The notes beneath the pieces are model-generated. The model was not told the DNA's origin. It ran no database searches and was given only the letters and a program-made list of their open reading frames with translations. Below are positions 1 through 14,332 of a stretch of DNA of 64,000 bases, piece after piece (the first letter of the stretch is position 1; each line of letters starts with the position of its first letter). Source of the DNA: ANME-2 cluster archaeon (GTDB lineage: Archaea > Halobacteriota > Methanosarcinia > Methanosarcinales > Methanocomedenaceae); assembly GCA_019429385.1 (NCBI GenBank), contig JAHYIS010000006.1, forward strand, positions 24,836 to 88,835. The letters run 5' to 3'. The translations under genes and the position numbers were made by a program.

Positions 1-751
1 AATACAATACAGCATTGAGGAAACTTTTCAGTCCACCACGAGGGTATGCCTGTGAATATCCGATATTATTCACTGCAAGTCGCGTGAGTACTGACAGATG
101 TTCCTTTAGTTGTCCTCCGGACAGGTGGTTCATGAGCAGGGCCCTGTACGAGTAAGCAATTTCCTCATCCTCCCAGAAGTTCTCAGGAACACTATCCCGC
201 ATAAAACTGCTGCCAGTCATTACTCTATGCACCGAGGTCTCCTTCATGGACCTGCCTGACAATGAATAACAGATAGCATCGATAAAGTCCAGGGCATCCT
301 GCGATAGACCTTTTGGCAGGTAATCATACATTGATTGGTGAGTCAATTCAGTACCCAGGGTAGTCTGGGTAATTGCCTTTGTAATCGTCTGGCTCAGTAA
401 TAACCGATCCATTTTTGGAAGCACGTCAAAAGTAGCGAATTCCTTTAGCGTGGATGGTATCTTAGAAATACCTTTATGGGTTCGGACATGATAGGTCCCG
501 TGGTCCAGTAATACAGGAGTGTAATTAAAATACGTATCTATAAGCCTGCGCAGCGGTCCTTCCCTGAGGTGTGTGATAGCGTGCACTCCGGTATCTACCT
601 GGAACCCGTCAACCATATAACTGTTGCAGTTACCTCCAACATTTTTACGTTTTTCCAGGACAAGCACTTTTTTTCCGTGTTTGGATAGTGTCATGGCAGC
701 CATCAGGCCACTGATGCCGCCACCAACAACTATTACATCATAATCTGCCAT
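1..751 (-). CDS. FAD-dependent phytoene-desaturase-like oxidoreductase, 3' end cut by the window edge
   Basis: The reading frame starts at the ATG whose complement is at 749-751 and stays open to base 1, giving about 250 N-terminal residues. The N-terminus (MADYDVIVVGGG) is a Rossmann dinucleotide-binding loop, followed by a KHGKKVLVLEK-type strand, as in phytoene desaturases, carotenoid isomerases and related FAD amine-oxidase-fold enzymes. It is clearly a paralog of the complete gene at 55090-56574: both share the blocks GVHAITHL, FDVLPK, RSMKETSVHR or its equivalent, and GLKS.LNAVL. It begins 23 bases after scpB and is probably the last gene of the topoisomerase/scp operon. The substrate is unknown; a polyprenoid or quinone-like lipid is only a guess. 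Confidence 0.8.
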   Translation of the reverse strand, partial: MADYDVIVVGGGISGLMAAMTLSKHGKKVLVLEKRKNVGGNCNSYMVDGFQVDTGVHAITHLREGPLRRLIDTYFNYTPVLLDHGTYHVRTHKGISKIPSTLKEFATFDVLPKMDRLLLSQTITKAITQTTLGTELTHQSMYDYLPKGLSQDALDFIDAICYSLSGRSMKETSVHRVMTGSSFMRDSVPENFWEDEEIAYSYRALLMNHLSGGQLKEHLSVLTRLAVNNIGYSQAYPRGGLKSFLNAVLY

Positions 752-774
752 ATTCTATTGATAACTTATATCTA

Positions 775-1887
775 TCAGAGTTTAAATTCCTTTGCAGCAA
801 TACCGTTGAGTATTGCCTCATACCGCTGGCATACACGCTCCACGATATCATCGGAAGCGTTCCTGTGTGTGGGTACCAGTATATCGGCATCTCTGGATAC
901 ATCCACTCCATCCGAGGAAAGCCCGTAATCGGGCGCCACCAGCATTCCCTTAGCGGACACGTTGAGCTTCATATCGGAAACAAGCCGTGAAACCATATCA
1001 GTACCTGGTTTTACCCTGGCAGACACGCCCATGGCCCGGGAAAGGTATTGACTTTTCAATATCTTGATTTTTTCAACAGCTGCATTGACCTTATCCTTTG
1101 TACCCAGATTAGACAGCTTGTCTATGGTAGTTAGCAGGTCATCAAAAGTGACGGCCTGAATCTCAATGATCTCACCATTGAAATACTCTGCAGCCTTTTC
1201 ACCATATCCTTTTGCGATTACCAGTCTGCTCAGGGAATTCATTCGTTCGATTTCACTTTGAGTGGGATGGTAAGGTTCAACAACTTTAAAGTCCTCGATA
1301 CCAAGCAAGAACATCAGGGATAGGTATCCCCTGGTCACGCCGATGGGCCTTTTCACACCCAGCCATTTGTCCAGCCCGACCTGGCTGTCATGTGATACCA
1401 TTTCAATTATCTTCTGCTTGACATATTCAGGTTCACTGGACTCAAGTCCGAAATATTCGGCAAATCCATGTGTGGTAGAAAGCATCATACTCCTGCCTTG
1501 TGGAGTGCGTTTTATCAGCCCCCGCTCTTCCAGTTCCCTTACATGGTCGTACGTGGCATTACCCCGCTTCTCAACCAGGTCACTCTGGAGCAAAGGCTGG
1601 TGATACGCTATCATGGAAAGTGTACGGAGTATAGGAGATGGCAGTTCCCTGGGTGCAACGCTGCGGACATGTTCGGCATATTCAGGTTTGACCTGCATCA
1701 CGTACTTGCCTTCCAGTTCAATTATTTCAAGCCCGGTCTGGCGTTGCCGGTACTCCTCTACCAGCGACTCTATAATAGCAGGAACCTTATTGCGCTTGCT
1801 TACCAGTTCCTTTAACGCACCCGATTCTACCGGTCCACCGGCAGCAAACAAAGCTGCTTCGATTATTTCGCGGTCCCCTATGAACAT
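775..1887 (-). CDS. scpB: Segregation and condensation protein B, with a long C-terminal extension
   Basis: ScpB is the winged-helix kleisin partner that works with ScpA and SMC in chromosome condensation and segregation. Residues 1 to about 170 match the family: an N-terminal winged helix (REIIEAALFAAGGPV), the PILRTLSMIAYHQP segment and a second winged helix ending RTPQGRSMMLSTT.GFAEYFGL. The protein is 370 residues against roughly 190 in typical bacterial ScpB. The extra C-terminal 190 residues have no motif I recognise; they are mostly helical and carry a basic stretch (KVNAAVEKIKILKSQYLSR). The start overlaps the scpA stop by 10 bases, so translation is probably coupled. Confidence 0.88.
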   Translation of the reverse strand: MFIGDREIIEAALFAAGGPVESGALKELVSKRNKVPAIIESLVEEYRQRQTGLEIIELEGKYVMQVKPEYAEHVRSVAPRELPSPILRTLSMIAYHQPLLQSDLVEKRGNATYDHVRELEERGLIKRTPQGRSMMLSTTHGFAEYFGLESSEPEYVKQKIIEMVSHDSQVGLDKWLGVKRPIGVTRGYLSLMFLLGIEDFKVVEPYHPTQSEIERMNSLSRLVIAKGYGEKAAEYFNGEIIEIQAVTFDDLLTTIDKLSNLGTKDKVNAAVEKIKILKSQYLSRAMGVSARVKPGTDMVSRLVSDMKLNVSAKGMLVAPDYGLSSDGVDVSRDADILVPTHRNASDDIVERVCQRYEAILNGIAAKEFKL

Positions 1888-2618
1888 ACCCCCGAATCTT
1901 CGGGGTACCGGATATATAATTCACCAAAGAGCTCTTCCTGTTCAAGCCATACTTCCTTCATGTTTGCCAGGAATAACAGCGAGATGTAGGTCATAAGTTT
2001 ATTTGAACGGTCACCCGTTAATATTTCACCAAGTAAAATGTAATTTCTATCATAAAGCAACTCTGCTATTAGAGTCCGCAGGTCTTTCACTCTGCCCTCG
2101 ATATCCTCTTCGTGGGCTATCCCCAGTACCTGTTCAGTAGTATGACGGGTAAGTTGCAGATGTTCCTTTGTCTGGTGGCGCATACTTCTGCGTCTTTCCA
2201 CTACTTCGGCTTTTTCCAGTTCCATAATGAGTTCGTTCAGAGTGACCGACCTGTGGGAATGGCGGCGCACAGGTGGTCTGGGAATCGGATACTCATCCAC
2301 TTCAAAGAAATCATACTCATCGACCCATGAATCGTCCTCTATCACCGGTACTTCCACCAGGGCATTGGACTTCATGCGAAGCAGGATAGCAGCGTAATGC
2401 AGCGTCCTGCCAGATATCCGCAGGTCCATGCGTTCCATTTTCTCAACGTGCCTGAAAAACTTGTCAGTAACGTCAACTATATCGATATTCCAGGGATCTA
2501 TCTCCCCATCCAGTGCCAGTTTTACCAGTATCTCCACCGGTTCCTCAAACTCACCAGGGTCCATCTGGCCCGATAAGATGTTTCCATTCAAAGTCGGCAT
2601 TGCGACTAATTCTTGCAT
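1878..2618 (-). CDS. scpA: Segregation and condensation protein A (kleisin)
   Basis: ScpA bridges the SMC ATPase heads in the condensin complex. The 246-residue protein has the N-terminal kleisin pattern: FEEPVEILVKLALDGEIDPWNIDIVDVTD, i.e. the conserved segment ending DPWNIDIVDVT, then YAAILLRMKSNALV, and a C-terminal winged helix (LYDRNYILLGEILTGDR...KLMTYISLLFLANMKEVWLEQEELFGEL). Length is normal for the family. The start at 2618 is used here; an ATG at codon 7 is an alternative. It follows gyrA by about 65 bases and overlaps scpB. No smc gene is in the window. Confidence 0.88.
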   Translation of the reverse strand: MQELVAMPTLNGNILSGQMDPGEFEEPVEILVKLALDGEIDPWNIDIVDVTDKFFRHVEKMERMDLRISGRTLHYAAILLRMKSNALVEVPVIEDDSWVDEYDFFEVDEYPIPRPPVRRHSHRSVTLNELIMELEKAEVVERRRSMRHQTKEHLQLTRHTTEQVLGIAHEEDIEGRVKDLRTLIAELLYDRNYILLGEILTGDRSNKLMTYISLLFLANMKEVWLEQEELFGELYIRYPEDSGVCS

Positions 2619-2683
2619 ATCAGCATCATCCCCTCTAATTTCAAGAATTCTTAAATATATTCATGCTTTAATAATATATTATC

Positions 2684-8446
<5,763 letters not shown>

Positions 8447-8454
<8 letters not shown>

Positions 8455-10318
8455 CTACATACCCTCTTACGGCTTTGGCGCCATTGACCATTGCTTCATC
8501 CGCACCTTCAACTATCAGGCCGGGCAAGGCGTTTGCTTCTTCTTCAGATACAAAAGGCAGGTGGTATCTGATGGTCTCTCTTTCACCAGCTTTCAGGTTC
8601 AGTTTCCAGGTATGGTCACTATCCCTGCCCATGGAAATGGTTTTTGGTTCAGGATGGGCATCTCTTACCGGGTACTGGTGGGTATCATGCAATTTGATTG
8701 CAAAAGCTGCATCACCGTAGTTACGGATATCAATCTCTACCTGGTAACCGTCACCATTTTTGGAAACTCTGCGCTGTACGAGCAGATTACCCATAACCTT
8801 GGCCACGATAGGTGTGATGTCAGGTGTGGGTTTGTCAAGCACCTGTGAGACCTTCGCTGCTATTCTTGGCAGTAACTTCTTGATGATCTCTTCTTTCTCC
8901 CGTCGCCTGGACAGATGCTGTTGCTTTGAGAGGAATATCTTGAGCTTGCGCCCCACATCCTTCAGGGCAAGTTCGACCTCGGCCATGATCTCGGGAACGT
9001 CTGCCACAGCATCCTTGCTCTCAGAAGTGAATGGTATATGGGTGGAAGCCACGTGAACTATTATGACGGCTGGACCTGCAGGTATACTGCCACCAGGCTG
9101 GTTCAGGGAATAGTTCTTCCACCTGATATTCTCAATTGCATGGGTGATACCGCACCCACCCTGCTGGTACAGCAGAGGGACACGGTTTGCAAACCTTAAG
9201 ATATTGACCCTGTCCTCCTTACCCAGGCTGCCGCCATACGCAATACCTGCTTCCACCAGGAAAGGATGACCTGAGTGCACAGAAGCCGCGCGGCTGACCG
9301 TGGCAATAAAATCTACACTGTATTCTTTTTCCAATCCCTTGTAGATAAGGGATTCAGTGATGGGGGAGAGGCAGTCGGTAGGAGGTGCCGATATCTTCAC
9401 TTTTTTAAAGACATCAATGATTTTTTTTGCATCTGCCAGTTGAAGGTTGTGCGGGTCACTTTCGGGGTCAAGGTGTGCAACTTTGCATATTTCCTCTGCG
9501 GTCTGCAACCCGATACGGGAGAAACTGTATCGCAGGAACGGGGCCAGTTTCTGCCTGTCAGTGTAGCGCAGCATCTTGATGAGCGTACCCAGTTCAATAC
9601 CCTCGGGATGGGGTAATATTTCCTGTGCAGGTTCGGGGATGATGTCCACGGCCCTTTCAAATACAATGGTATTGCCGTCCGGTTCTACCAGGGTGAGCCT
9701 CGCATGGGTGTTGACAATAGCAGTGCTCTTCAAGTATTCAAGCACGCTCTGGCGCCGCCCCTTGACATAGGACGCTTTCATCTCCAGTTCTACCCGGGTA
9801 CCTCTGGAGCGGTCCCAGTCCACTATCTTTTCCTCAAGTATCTCGGGTTCATTGGTACTGGTGTTGATTATCAGTTCATAGTAATAGGCCGGTTTGTCCC
9901 TTGCTATCTTGGATATGATACGCGTGGCCCTGCCCGTGGTCAGCTGGCTGTACAGCACGGCAGCTGATATACCGATACCCTGCTGGCCGCGGCTTTGCTT
10001 AATGGCATGGAAACGTGAGCCGTACAGGAGTTTGGCAAATATCTTGGGTATCTGTTCCTTGACTATGCCGGGACCATTATCCTCGATGACAAGGCCAACA
10101 TTCTCCCCACCGGCATCCTCGATACTGACCATGATATCAGGTAGTATCCCTGCTTCTTCACAGGCGTCCAGCGAATTGTCCACACCTTCCTTCACTGCGG
10201 TGAGCAGGCTGCGGGGTGCAGAGTCGAAACCCAGTATCTGCCGGTTCTTTTCAAAGAATTCGGCGATACTTATGGCACGCTGTTTTTTTGCAAGCTCTTC
10301 TGCTATTGGTTGTGCCAC
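8447..10318 (-). CDS. top6B: DNA topoisomerase VI subunit B
   Basis: This is the ATPase subunit of topoisomerase VI. The GHKL motifs are complete: [15 protein letters not shown] (N box), EDNGPGIV (G1) and [15 protein letters not shown] (G2). The H2TH and transducer domains follow, and the C-terminal 100 residues resemble the immunoglobulin-like extension known from Methanosarcina Top6B. Length is 623 residues. The start is a GTG at 10318 behind AGAAGGGGAAATTTA. It appears to be the first gene of the topoisomerase/gyrase/scp operon, with 116 bases free upstream. Confidence 0.96.
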
Positions 10319-10434
10319 TAAATTTCCCCTTCTCTTTTTTTAGAAATTACTATCCGTTTTTACGACATGGAGTATGTCACTTATCAAATATGAGATTTTT
10401 GATTTAATCTGCCGCAGATGAAAACAGGAAGTGT

Positions 10435-10665
10435 TCAGAGTTCTGCCCCTACTACCGTTTGAGTGGCGGTGACGTTCTCACTTTCGCGTATTGTGTCGAC
10501 CAGTTTGTTCAGGGTACTCAGGCCCTCCACTTCACTGATAACGACAAAATCAAATTCTCCAAACACATGATACATATCCTTGATACCATCAATCTTCTGG
10601 AGTTCGTTGTATGCGGTCTTCTCCTGACCCGGCACCACATTGACCATTATCACACCTATTACCAT
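10435..10665 (-). CDS. Stand-alone Lrp/AsnC ligand-binding (RAM) domain protein
   Basis: The 76-residue protein is just the alpha/beta sandwich effector domain of Lrp/AsnC regulators: MVIGVIMVNVVPGQE, the GIKDMYHVFGEFDFVVISE core and the ATQTVVGAEL end. There is no DNA-binding helix-turn-helix. Such small RAM proteins form rings and can bind amino acids or modulate full-length Lrp proteins; no partner is visible nearby. It lies 116 bases upstream of top6B on the same strand, so it may or may not share that transcript. Confidence 0.88.
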   Translation of the reverse strand: MVIGVIMVNVVPGQEKTAYNELQKIDGIKDMYHVFGEFDFVVISEVEGLSTLNKLVDTIRESENVTATQTVVGAEL

Positions 10666-11311
10666 AAATTATCACCGTTCCGATTTGTGATGTTTCATGC
10701 TCGTATAGAACATGACTCTCTATGCTCAAGTCCATCCCGCCAATAGCGAGGATTTGCCTGTGCTTTTGATGGTCCTTCTATTGGTTTTAATCAGCATTAA
10801 AGGTATGGATTTATTCAGTTTCACGCACGTAAACCGAAGAATATCATGATTACCAAAGAGAGACAAAATAGGAATTATCATTCAGAACAGTATGCAACAA
10901 AAGAAATGAATAAACCGGAACCACATCCAGTGCGTCCCCTCAAAAACGCATGTTTTGAATGTGGTCCCGTTTTTCTTACTGGAGGATATTTTTCATCGTT
11001 ACGTTATTACTGCTTTTTAGAGCGTTTCCTGAGCAGCACCATTACCACCGTGTTTTACAATGTTCCATCAACTTTATCCATTGCTATAATTATTATAATA
11101 ATGATGATGTACAAGGTACATCGGATTACATTATATATATATTTTCCGGTAATTCACCAATATTGGAACGAAATCATTGTAGAATAACAACTCACAGGAG
11201 TTATTATTACAGTCTGGCTGGAAAAAAAAACACGTTAGTTACTATCGAACCCAACGATAGAAGTAAAGGTGAGATCTTCCAGGGAACAGAAAATCCCACA
11301 TTCAAATAGTA
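10666..11311. other. 646-base stretch without a convincing gene
   Basis: It lies between hisB and the RAM-domain gene. A forward open frame (10846-11187) has poor composition: an IIIIIIMMM run, no ribosome binding site and no recognisable domain. The stretch is AT-rich (for example 11085-11145) with several TATA-like segments. The promoter of the RAM gene should lie in the left part. No tRNA-like fold was seen. Confidence 0.5.
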
Positions 11312-11887
11312 TTACAGTACACCTTTTGTGCTGGGAACACTATCCCCGCCCACAACCAAAGCTCGCCGCAGTGCTACCGCAAATGCCTTGAACAGTGCCT
11401 CGACCTTATGATGGTCGTTCTCACCCTGCACCTTCATATGTACATTGATACCCGCGTTGCTAACCAGTGACTCGAAAAAATGCCGGGTCATCTGGGTCCC
11501 GAAATCTCCCACCTTAGGGCTCATGAACCTGGCATCGAAGGTCAGGTAACTCCTCCCTCCCAGGTCAAGCGCTACTTCAGCCAGTGCTTCGTCCATGGGC
11601 ACCCGTGCCTCGCCGAATCTGGCAATACCCTTCTTATTCCCCAGCGCTTTGTCCAGTGCCGTACCCAACACTATACCTACATCCTCGATGGTATGGTGCT
11701 CATCAACGTGGACATCACCCCGGGCCTGTACTGTGAGGTCAAGTCCACCGTGCCGTGTCATGGAAGTTAGCATGTGGTCAAAAAAAGCCACACCAGTATC
11801 TATATCTGCCAAACCACTCCCATCCAGATTGAGTTTTAGTTCAATGGACGTTTCCCTGGTCTTCCGTTTCTCTTTTGCAGTTCTCAT
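11312..11887 (-). CDS. hisB: Imidazoleglycerol-phosphate dehydratase
   Basis: HisB dehydrates imidazole glycerol phosphate to imidazole acetol phosphate in histidine synthesis, using a di-manganese site. Both metal-binding repeats are visible: [17 protein letters not shown] with [14 protein letters not shown], and the second copy [15 protein letters not shown] with [16 protein letters not shown]. At 191 residues it is the stand-alone form without the phosphatase domain. The ATG at 11887 follows hisA by 84 bases on the same strand, so the two probably form a small his operon. Confidence 0.97.
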   Translation of the reverse strand: MRTAKEKRKTRETSIELKLNLDGSGLADIDTGVAFFDHMLTSMTRHGGLDLTVQARGDVHVDEHHTIEDVGIVLGTALDKALGNKKGIARFGEARVPMDEALAEVALDLGGRSYLTFDARFMSPKVGDFGTQMTRHFFESLVSNAGINVHMKVQGENDHHKVEALFKAFAVALRRALVVGGDSVPSTKGVL

Positions 11888-11961
11888 ATCCCGACTTCCG
11901 GATGATTATATTGATTGAATAGAATATATAGGAATGTCATATCACTGATGCAGTATAAACT

Positions 11962-11976
11962 GGTAGGTTTCCTACC
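11962..11976 (-). terminator. Short hairpin at the hisA stop codon
   Basis: GGTAGG-AAA-CCTACC is a perfect 6-base-pair stem that includes the hisA TAG stop codon. No strong T-run follows on the minus strand. It could be a weak terminator or an mRNA-stabilising hairpin between hisA and hisB. Confidence 0.3.
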
Positions 11977-12697
11977 TCTTGGCAGCCTGAATGGCCTCGG
12001 ACAGGCTCAGCCGTCCCGTATATAACGCACTTCCAACAACAACCGCAACAGCACCCGTATCCTTTATTATCCTCACATCATCGGCAGTGGTAATGCCGCC
12101 TGATGCCACTACCGGGATGTTCACTGCTTCGACCAGGTTACGGGTGGGTTCGGGGTCCACACCTTTTAGCAGTCCTTCACTATCGATATTGGTGAACAGG
12201 ATACTGCCCGCACCCATATCTTCAAGTCTGCGGCCCAGTTCAGGCGGGGTAAAGTCAGATGTCCTGGCCCACCCGTGAGTGGTCACTTTGCCGTTCCTGG
12301 CATCCAGGGAGACCATGATATGTTCTTTTCCGTATCTATCAGACATCTGCTGCACAAAACCCGGGTCGTTCACGGCAGCCGTACCGATGATCACCCTGTC
12401 CACGCCAAGCCCCAGCAACGCCTCCACATCACCTGCAGTCCTTATGCCTCCGCCCACTTCAATAGTGACATCAGTGGCGGCTACAATTTTTTCGATAGTA
12501 AGAGCGTTTATCCTTTCGCCCTGGATGGCGCCGTCCAGGTCGATGAGATGCAGCGTTTGTGCTCCTTCATCCACCCATCTAAGTGCCTGAGCAATAGGGT
12601 CATCCAGCGAAACCATCTCAGTCCCGGGCACACCCTGCACCAGTTGCACACATTTTCCACTTTTCAGGTCCACAGCAGGTATCACTTCAAAACTCAT
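11972..12697 (-). CDS. hisA: ProFAR isomerase (histidine biosynthesis)
   Basis: HisA is the (beta-alpha)8-barrel isomerase that opens the ribosyl ring of ProFAR to PRFAR. The sequence shows the catalytic Asp near the N-terminus (VIPAVDLKSGKCVQL), the first phosphate loop (VGGGIRTAGDVE), MVSLDARNGKV, the second catalytic Asp region (LFTNIDSEGLLKG) and the second phosphate loop (VVASGGITTADDV). Its 241 residues are standard. The ATG at 12697 has no clear Shine-Dalgarno, and a TATA-like box about 30 bases upstream would give a nearly leaderless message. Confidence 0.97.
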   Translation of the reverse strand: MSFEVIPAVDLKSGKCVQLVQGVPGTEMVSLDDPIAQALRWVDEGAQTLHLIDLDGAIQGERINALTIEKIVAATDVTIEVGGGIRTAGDVEALLGLGVDRVIIGTAAVNDPGFVQQMSDRYGKEHIMVSLDARNGKVTTHGWARTSDFTPPELGRRLEDMGAGSILFTNIDSEGLLKGVDPEPTRNLVEAVNIPVVASGGITTADDVRIIKDTGAVAVVVGSALYTGRLSLSEAIQAAKR

Positions 12698-12720
12698 GGT
12701 GCTATATTCCAGCCGCTGTA

Positions 12721-12730
12721 ATGTATAATT
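12721..12730 (-). promoter_or_regulatory. Putative hisA TATA box
   Basis: On the minus strand the sequence is AATTATACAT, 24-33 bases upstream of the hisA ATG. With archaeal spacing, transcription would start close to the ATG, in line with the missing ribosome binding site. Confidence 0.4.
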
Positions 12731-12932
12731 TTCGGAAAATTCCGGGAGAACAATGCCATTGCCTCATCTACAAGGGCGGCGCGGCGGTCGGGGTAATTCC
12801 ACGCTGGTTATCGGTAAAGTTAGGGGACCCGGGACCCAGATACTGTACGGGGTATACCGTGATTGCGGAATGGGGGATTTTTGCTCCCTTTTTAGATTTG
12901 GCATGAGCAAAATTTGCAATTCCCATGAGTAT

Positions 12933-13700
12933 TTAAGATAACATATGAATCTTACTAAGATAATCGGGTAACCGTTCTTTGGATGAGCTCAAACTTGAAT
13001 ATTGTTTTTCAATTATATCGCTAAATCTCGCAAGTACTTTCTTATTAATGTCTTCTTGATTCTCGAATATACCTATAGAAGTAAAAGAAGATCCCCACCT
13101 TTCAAATGTTAGGCAGGTAATCATTGCATCACGACATTTATCATTATTATATATACCAAAAATAAATAATGGCATCTCATTTTCAACATAACAGTCTACA
13201 GGATACTTTCCACTAGAGTCTTTACTAGATTCTTTGTAGTCAAAATTACATTTATCTCCAAAAAGCCCCACTAAATATTCTTGGAATTCTTCGTAAAATA
13301 ATGATCTAATACGTTCTCTTTTAGTAAAGGCAATGTCTGTTACTTTAATTAGTCCCTGGATAAAAGTGTAAAATCCATCACTGAAATAATTATCTTCAAC
13401 AAAACATTTTAATTCCCCACTATCATTTTCAAGATCATGAGTCTTGAGGACCGAATTGATTATTTCTTTCCTTTTACCTCTCTCGAAATCTAAATCATCA
13501 TAAGATAGATGCATGAAAGTATGTCCTTCATCAGTAAAATACCATCCGTTCCCATTCTTTTTAAGAACTATATTTAAAAAATCTCCATCTTCAAAGGTAA
13601 ATGGAGCTGAAATTATAAACCTATCTTTACCTTCAGGGAACATTTCAATTTCATCACAAACTTTTTTTCTGAATTCTTTTTCAAGTGATTCGATGTCCAT
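12933..13700 (-). CDS. DUF1828/DUF1829 domain protein
   Basis: The N-terminal half (residues 20-100) matches the DUF1828 pattern: ISAPFTFEDGDFLNIVLKK, then WYFTDEGHTFMHLSY. The C-terminal half (about 140-250) is DUF1829-like, with PVDCYVEN, PLFIFGIYN and an alpha/beta arrangement that suggests a nuclease-like fold. Both assignments are from memory. Function is not established; such proteins occur in mobile or defence-type gene neighbourhoods of bacteria. The gene is much richer in A+T than its surroundings and follows the 154-residue partner by only 8 bases, so the two form one unit. It sits beside a broken restriction-methylase gene. Confidence 0.65.
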   Translation of the reverse strand: MDIESLEKEFRKKVCDEIEMFPEGKDRFIISAPFTFEDGDFLNIVLKKNGNGWYFTDEGHTFMHLSYDDLDFERGKRKEIINSVLKTHDLENDSGELKCFVEDNYFSDGFYTFIQGLIKVTDIAFTKRERIRSLFYEEFQEYLVGLFGDKCNFDYKESSKDSSGKYPVDCYVENEMPLFIFGIYNNDKCRDAMITCLTFERWGSSFTSIGIFENQEDINKKVLARFSDIIEKQYSSLSSSKERLPDYLSKIHMLS

Positions 13701-13708
13701 ATTACCAC

Positions 13709-14173
13709 CTAATTAAAATTATTTAAGAAAGAAATATCTCCCTTAAAATTGCAATCAATTAGCATTTTTGTGAGAGCATCTTTCCAATTGTTGTATGCAT
13801 CTGTTACTTCAGCATATCCATCAATTCTGAACCCAGCCTCTGGGTATCTCTGGGTTGCTTTATGTATATGGAAATCTCTGAATTTGTTCTTTTCAATTTG
13901 ATTCTTATGAATATGCTTTCCATTATATCTTCTCAATATGTGATATTTTCTTTTTTCATCTACATAAATCAATATCACGGAAAAGTCAAAGACGTTTAAT
14001 GTATTTTCTCTTATTCTTAGCCTAAAATTTTTACCAGAATTTGACCTTACATCCAAATCATATTCTCTATATGCGCGATTTTCTTTGTTTTTGAGTCGTA
14101 TTTCATTCAAGTTTTTTGAAGAGAAAAGTTTAACATCATTAATTAAGACTTGAATTTCGGAATCTGAAAGCAT
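13709..14173 (-). CDS. Uncharacterised protein paired with the DUF1828 gene (DUF6978-like)
   Basis: The 154-residue soluble protein has a central beta-rich block (FRLRIRENTLNVFDFSVILI), a basic HILRRYNGKHIHKN segment and a FHIHKATQRYPEAGF motif, and no signal peptide. The arrangement resembles proteins of the DUF6978 group, an assignment I hold only loosely. It has its own TATA box and a GTGATG ribosome binding site before the ATG at 14173, and is followed after 8 bases by the DUF1828 gene. A two-component toxin-antitoxin or defence unit is the natural guess from context, without direct evidence. Confidence 0.5.
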   Translation of the reverse strand: MLSDSEIQVLINDVKLFSSKNLNEIRLKNKENRAYREYDLDVRSNSGKNFRLRIRENTLNVFDFSVILIYVDEKRKYHILRRYNGKHIHKNQIEKNKFRDFHIHKATQRYPEAGFRIDGYAEVTDAYNNWKDALTKMLIDCNFKGDISFLNNFN

Positions 14174-14210
14174 AGGTCATCACAATAAGTCGATTACATT
14201 TTGTTTATTA

Positions 14211-14222
14211 GTGTATATATAA
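14211..14222 (-). promoter_or_regulatory. TATA box of the DUF6978/DUF1828 pair
   Basis: TTATATATACAC on the minus strand, about 40-50 bases upstream of the ATG at 14173. This fits a short leader carrying the GTGATG ribosome binding site. Confidence 0.55.
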
Positions 14223-14332
14223 TATTCTAAAATTATTTAATTTATCTAACATTGATTTGAACTAAATATTTTACATATTTAAATTCCATTCTAATGATAG
14301 AATTCCTTTATAATATCATTTATGCTAAATAG

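Noticed and set aside
10846..11187. Forward frame of 113 codons between hisB and the RAM gene
   Set aside because: Low-complexity I/M run, atypical composition, no ribosome site, no recognisable family.
12753..12941. Forward frame of 62 codons in the hisA upstream gap
   Set aside because: No ribosome site, no family resemblance, opposite to the direction of both neighbours.
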